Source: Nitrososphaeria archaeon (GTDB lineage: Archaea; Thermoproteota; Nitrososphaeria; Geothermarchaeales; JDFR-13). From it: DNA of 7,635 nucleotides. The translations under genes were made by a program, and so were the position numbers. Below are positions 4,939 through 7,635 of this stretch, piece after piece. Below the pieces are notes generated by a model. It saw only the letters and a list, made by a program, of their open reading frames with translations. It had not been told where the DNA came from and did no database searches. Where the stretch lies: contig JALTNJ010000042.1 in assembly GCA_027000765.1 (NCBI GenBank), forward strand, positions 1 through 7,635, written 5' to 3'. Position 1 is the first letter of the stretch; each line of letters begins with the position of its first letter.

Positions 4939-5799
4939 ATGGATCGTGAAGGATATATTTATTTGGGAGTAATTTTACTCTCACTTATAATTATATTTTA
5001 TTCTGTTGGCTCCTATCTGATGAGCGATAGTGGTAGAGAGTATTTTCAGGCATCATGGAGAAGCGATCATTTTGAACAATTAAGTGATTATGAGAATTTT
5101 ACTACTTTAGAGGCTGTGTTTAGCGGTAATGGACCGAATTGCAGTGTTGGCTTCATTATGTCTGATGGCTATCACAGGCCTGGAGATAGGGTCGGCGTCG
5201 TTTTATATGTCTATAGGCCGAAGTACTATCGTTATAATCTGGTGTTTATAGTTAAATTATTCCGTATTGAAACTGGAGGGTATCTTATACAGCTGGATAA
5301 TAAGACAATAGATGTGAGTGGAACAGATAAAGTGGCAGGTTTTATAGGAGAGGTCTATTTTAGTCTCCCTATGTCTGAGGGCGTTAAGTATTTATTGGTT
5401 GTAGAGGCCTTAGAAAATGGGACTGTTATCGATATGATAAGATCGATAATCATAGTTCCTATACAGGTTATGAATGCTAGGTTGACGCTTGATAAGAAAG
5501 TATATGCCCCTGGGGATACACTGACATATACTATAGTAAACATCGGGGGAGAACCAGTCATGATCGGATATTGTTATGAGATATATAGATGGACTGGAGA
5601 ATCATGGGTTCTGGATGATAAGCTGACCCCTGATATATGCATACTCGTAGGAATTTTACTGAAACCGGGAGGACGGTGGTCTAATACTATTACTTTGGAT
5701 GACGCTAAACCTGGATTATATAAGATCGTAGTTGAGGTAAGAGGAGAGACTACAAATAAAGTTAAGAAACTAAGTCAGGAATTCATCATTGAGGCATAG
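4939..5799 (+). CDS. Membrane-anchored extracytoplasmic protein with Ig-like C-terminal domain, function unknown
   Basis: From the ATG the protein has 286 residues. A short charged start (MDREG) and one hydrophobic helix (about 6-28) make a signal anchor or uncleaved signal; the rest is predicted to face outside. The C-terminal part, from about residue 180, is a beta-rich module. It begins ARLTLDKKVYAPGDTLTYTI, continues through NIGGEPVMIGYCYEIYRW and W-rich GESWVLDD, and ends in LKPGG followed by PGLYKIVVEV. This order (strand, PGD turn, NxG-EP, xxYxIYRW, PG, PGxYxI) matches bacterial and archaeal Ig-like domains of the Big_14/BsuPI kind. The middle part (about 70-175) may be a second beta sandwich. 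Several N-x-S/T sites (such as NFT, NCS, NKT and NGT) could be N-glycosylated. No catalytic motif is seen. It is flanked by tRNA-Trp and argG with no evident functional link, and is probably transcribed alone. Confidence -1.
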   Translation: MDREGYIYLGVILLSLIIIFYSVGSYLMSDSGREYFQASWRSDHFEQLSDYENFTTLEAVFSGNGPNCSVGFIMSDGYHRPGDRVGVVLYVYRPKYYRYNLVFIVKLFRIETGGYLIQLDNKTIDVSGTDKVAGFIGEVYFSLPMSEGVKYLLVVEALENGTVIDMIRSIIIVPIQVMNARLTLDKKVYAPGDTLTYTIVNIGGEPVMIGYCYEIYRWTGESWVLDDKLTPDICILVGILLKPGGRWSNTITLDDAKPGLYKIVVEVRGETTNKVKKLSQEFIIEA

Positions 5800-5806
5800 A
5801 CGAACC

Positions 5807-5850
5807 TAATTTGTTACCTCTGTTACATTAAACACTTAATTTGTTACATT
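5807..5850 (+). promoter_or_regulatory. Repeated TGTTAC sites upstream of argG (candidate operator or activator site)
   Basis: TGTTAC occurs at 5812-5817, 5821-5826 and 5842-5847. The 11-mer TAATTTGTTAC is repeated exactly at 5807-5817 and 5837-5847, 30 bp apart, and TGTTACATT at 5821-5829 and 5842-5850, 21 bp apart. Spacings of 21 and 30 bp are close to two and three helical turns, so the copies lie on roughly one face of the DNA. A related TTACAT occurs at 5875-5880. The block sits just upstream of the argG TATA box, as expected for an activator; a repressor is also possible. The regulator is not identifiable from this window. The 111-nt gap contains no gene. Confidence -1.
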
Positions 5851-5861
5851 TTATACATAAC

Positions 5862-5872
5862 TTTTATATAAT
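5862..5872 (+). promoter_or_regulatory. TATA box of argG
   Basis: TTTTATATAAT is centred about 44 nt upstream of the argG ATG. Initiation about 26 nt downstream leaves a leader of about 18 nt that includes AGGTGGAG (5899-5906) as the ribosome site. Confidence -1.
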
Positions 5873-5910
5873 TTTTACATCAATAAAGATTCTCTCACAG
5901 GTGGAGAAAT

Positions 5911-7152
5911 ATGGAGTTGTTTAGAATATCTAGCTACGAGGGTGTTCCAGGAGAAGTTAAGAAATGTGTTTTACTATACTCAGGGGGGTTAGACACGTCG
6001 GTTATGATAAAATGGATAATGGAGAAATATGGATGTGAACTTGTTACACTAACTCTAGACATTGGGCAGGCAACAAAGAATTTAGAAGAGGTGAAGAGTA
6101 AGGCTATTAAACTAGGCGTTTCTGATGCGTATGTAATTGATGCTAAAAAAGAGTTTGCAGATGAGTATATCTCCAAAGCCATCAAAGCAAATGCATTGTA
6201 TGAAGACGCGTATCCGATAACGACGGCAATAGCAAGGCCTTTGAAGGCTAAATGGGCTGTCAAGATAGCTGAGGAGGTTAATGCAGATGCAGTTGCACAT
6301 GGATCAACTGGTAAGGGAAATGATCAGGTGAGGTTTGATATAACTATAACTGCTCTAAACCCAAATTTAAAAATTATCGCCCCAGTTAGAGAATGGGGAT
6401 TAGGTAGAGATGAGGAGATAAAATATGCCGAGGAACATGGAATACCTATTCCTGTAGATATAGATAACCCATATTCTGTAGATGAGAACCTCTGGGGCAG
6501 ATCAGTTGAATGTGGAGATATAGAGTATCCCGAGAAGGAAGTTCCTAAAAATGCATTGGCTTGGTGTAAACCATGGGAAGAAACACCGGATACACCGGAG
6601 TATGTAGAGATAGAGTTTGAAGAAGGTGTGCCGGTATCGCTGAATGGTAAGGATATGGAGCTGTGGAAGATAATTAAAGAGTTGAATGAGATAGGTGGGA
6701 AACACGGAGTGGGATTAATTGATCATATGGAGGATAGGATAATTGGATTGAAGTCAAGAGAATTCTATGAGGCGCCTGCAGCGACTATAATTATAAAGGC
6801 ACATAAAGATCTGGAGAAAACTGTGTGTACAAGGCATGAAAACTGGTTTAAACCCATAGTCGATAAAGAATGGACTAATCTAGTCTATTCAGGTCTATGG
6901 ATAGAGCCTTTAACAAAGGATTTAGAGGCGTTTATAGACAAGGTTAACAAGAAGGTCAATGGCTTGGTTAGGGTAAAGCTCTATAAGGGTAATGCGATGA
7001 TAGTTGGCAGAGACTCTCCAAACGCCCTCTATGATCTGAAGCTTGCCACATATGAGAAAGGCCAGTTATTCAACCAGGCAGCTTCACCCGGATATATTGA
7101 ATTATATGGCCTTCAGTCTAGAATGGCGTATAAGTTAAATGGTAAATGGTAA
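5911..7152 (+). CDS. argG: Argininosuccinate synthase
   Basis: A 413-residue cytoplasmic enzyme (EC 6.3.4.5) that joins citrulline and aspartate using ATP, giving argininosuccinate, AMP and pyrophosphate: the penultimate step of arginine synthesis. The N-type ATP pyrophosphatase loop is SGGLDTS (24-30), preceded by hydrophobic strand CVLLY. YPITTAIARP (101-110) and HGSTGKGNDQVRF (130-142) form the ATP and citrulline sites, and NPYSVDENLWGRSVECGDIE (186-205) is the family hallmark. Length is close to the usual 395-410, with an N-terminal extension of about 15 residues before the first strand. The ATG at 5911 is supported by AGGTGGAG just upstream, and no good internal start exists. argH follows 51 nt downstream on the same strand, so the two probably form one operon read from the TATA box at 5862, under control of the repeats at 5807-5850. 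Confidence -1.
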   Translation: MELFRISSYEGVPGEVKKCVLLYSGGLDTSVMIKWIMEKYGCELVTLTLDIGQATKNLEEVKSKAIKLGVSDAYVIDAKKEFADEYISKAIKANALYEDAYPITTAIARPLKAKWAVKIAEEVNADAVAHGSTGKGNDQVRFDITITALNPNLKIIAPVREWGLGRDEEIKYAEEHGIPIPVDIDNPYSVDENLWGRSVECGDIEYPEKEVPKNALAWCKPWEETPDTPEYVEIEFEEGVPVSLNGKDMELWKIIKELNEIGGKHGVGLIDHMEDRIIGLKSREFYEAPAATIIIKAHKDLEKTVCTRHENWFKPIVDKEWTNLVYSGLWIEPLTKDLEAFIDKVNKKVNGLVRVKLYKGNAMIVGRDSPNALYDLKLATYEKGQLFNQAASPGYIELYGLQSRMAYKLNGKW

Positions 7153-7203
7153 GGAAACATAGAATAGGCCCGTACCATTATTAATTTATCTGTGGATAAG
7201 ACG

Positions 7204-7635
7204 ATGACAGGCAAAAAAGAAGAGTGGAGGATGTGGGGCGGTAGATTTAAAAAAGGAGTTGATGAAGATACATTAAATTATACTATAAAGATGGATATAG
7301 AGGGGCTAGAGGGAGCAGATTACCATTTGTTTAAACACGAGATAATGGCGAATTATGCACATATCCTTATGCTTGTGAAACAAGGTATTATAAAAGAGAA
7401 AGATGCAAAGAAGATGCTATCTATACTACAGAAACTGGAGATGAGTAATAATGTTAGCTTAGAGGGATATGAGGATATACATAGTTTTATAGAAGATAGA
7501 CTGCTGAGGGAGACTGGTTTAACGCCTCATATATGCAGAAGTAGAAATGATCAGGTTATTTTACTTGAGAGACTCTATATACGTGAAAATATACTGGATA
7601 TCGGATTTGGACTGATAAGGCTAATAAATAGCATC
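7204..7635 (+). CDS. argH: Argininosuccinate lyase, N-terminal part (3' end outside window)
   Basis: The frame is open from the ATG to the window edge (144 codons). Argininosuccinate lyase (EC 4.3.2.1) splits argininosuccinate into arginine and fumarate as a homotetramer. Visible hallmarks are MWGGRF at 10-15, the EDIHSFIED stretch (90-98, the EDVH motif) and CRSRNDQV (111-118) followed by a helical RLYIRENI. The usual HTGRSRNDQ reads HICRSRNDQ here, so two residues just before the conserved Arg-Ser-Arg-Asn-Asp-Gln differ. The start is not fully fixed. ATG 7204 has GTGG about 8 nt upstream; that GTG (7192) is itself an in-frame alternative, and ATG 7231 sits directly before the conserved WGGRF but only just after its own GGAGG. 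The gene follows argG by 51 nt. An AT-rich stretch at 7177-7189 might be an internal promoter, but the case is weak. Confidence -1.
   Translation, partial: MTGKKEEWRMWGGRFKKGVDEDTLNYTIKMDIEGLEGADYHLFKHEIMANYAHILMLVKQGIIKEKDAKKMLSILQKLEMSNNVSLEGYEDIHSFIEDRLLRETGLTPHICRSRNDQVILLERLYIRENILDIGFGLIRLINSI

Noticed and set aside
7177..7189. Separate promoter for argH
   Set aside because: The AT-rich run is too close to the start codon to give a normal leader and has no other support; co-transcription with argG across 51 nt is simpler.
1..7635. CRISPR array, insertion sequence, phage or defence cassette
   Set aside because: No repeat-spacer pattern, transposase, terminal inverted repeats or defence domains were found on either strand.

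Overview
The window looks archaeal, most likely from an AT-rich thermophile of the Thermoproteota (crenarchaeal) type; I do not name a genus. The evidence is two GC-rich tRNA genes that carry introns, TATA-box promoters about 25 nt upstream of short leaders, GGAGG/GGTGG ribosome sites, heavy use of AGA/AGG and ATA codons, and protein families typical of that group. There is no insertion sequence, CRISPR array, phage gene or rRNA.

Layout, left to right. Bases 2-145 (+) are the last 47 codons of a protein whose tail is very rich in Met, His, Asp and Glu, with no Lys or Arg. Its stop codon abuts the stop codon of a convergent gene at 146-709 (-), which encodes a two-helix membrane protein with a Met/His-rich external loop and a cytoplasmic winged helix. 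Next on the minus strand is a tRNA with anticodon CAT (804-902), interrupted by a short non-canonical intron near the variable loop. Upstream of it is an overlapping three-gene unit for an energy-coupling-factor (ECF) transporter: ATPase (2536-3390), ATPase (1719-2549), then transmembrane EcfT (949-1722). No substrate-binding S component is in view. A separately promoted DHH-family phosphoesterase gene (3496-4542, -) follows, probably with a leaderless or almost leaderless transcript.

From about 4620 onward everything reads on the plus strand: a tRNA-Trp(CCA) with a long intron (4652-4790), a membrane-anchored extracytoplasmic protein with an Ig-like C-terminal domain (4939-5799), and the last two arginine-biosynthesis genes, argG (5911-7152) and the 5' part of argH (7204 to the window end). 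Between the Ig-like gene and argG lie regularly spaced copies of a TGTTAC motif just upstream of a clear TATA box, the best candidate regulatory element here.

How the genes fit together: argG and argH convert citrulline plus aspartate to argininosuccinate and then to arginine plus fumarate. The ECF module would energise vitamin or metal uptake with S components encoded elsewhere. The Met-rich pair at the left end may sense or bind a soft metal such as copper(I), which is inference from composition. I found no clear evidence of a wholly new multi-gene system. The points most worth a second look are the argG repeats, the metal-binding-like pair and the two unusual tRNA introns.
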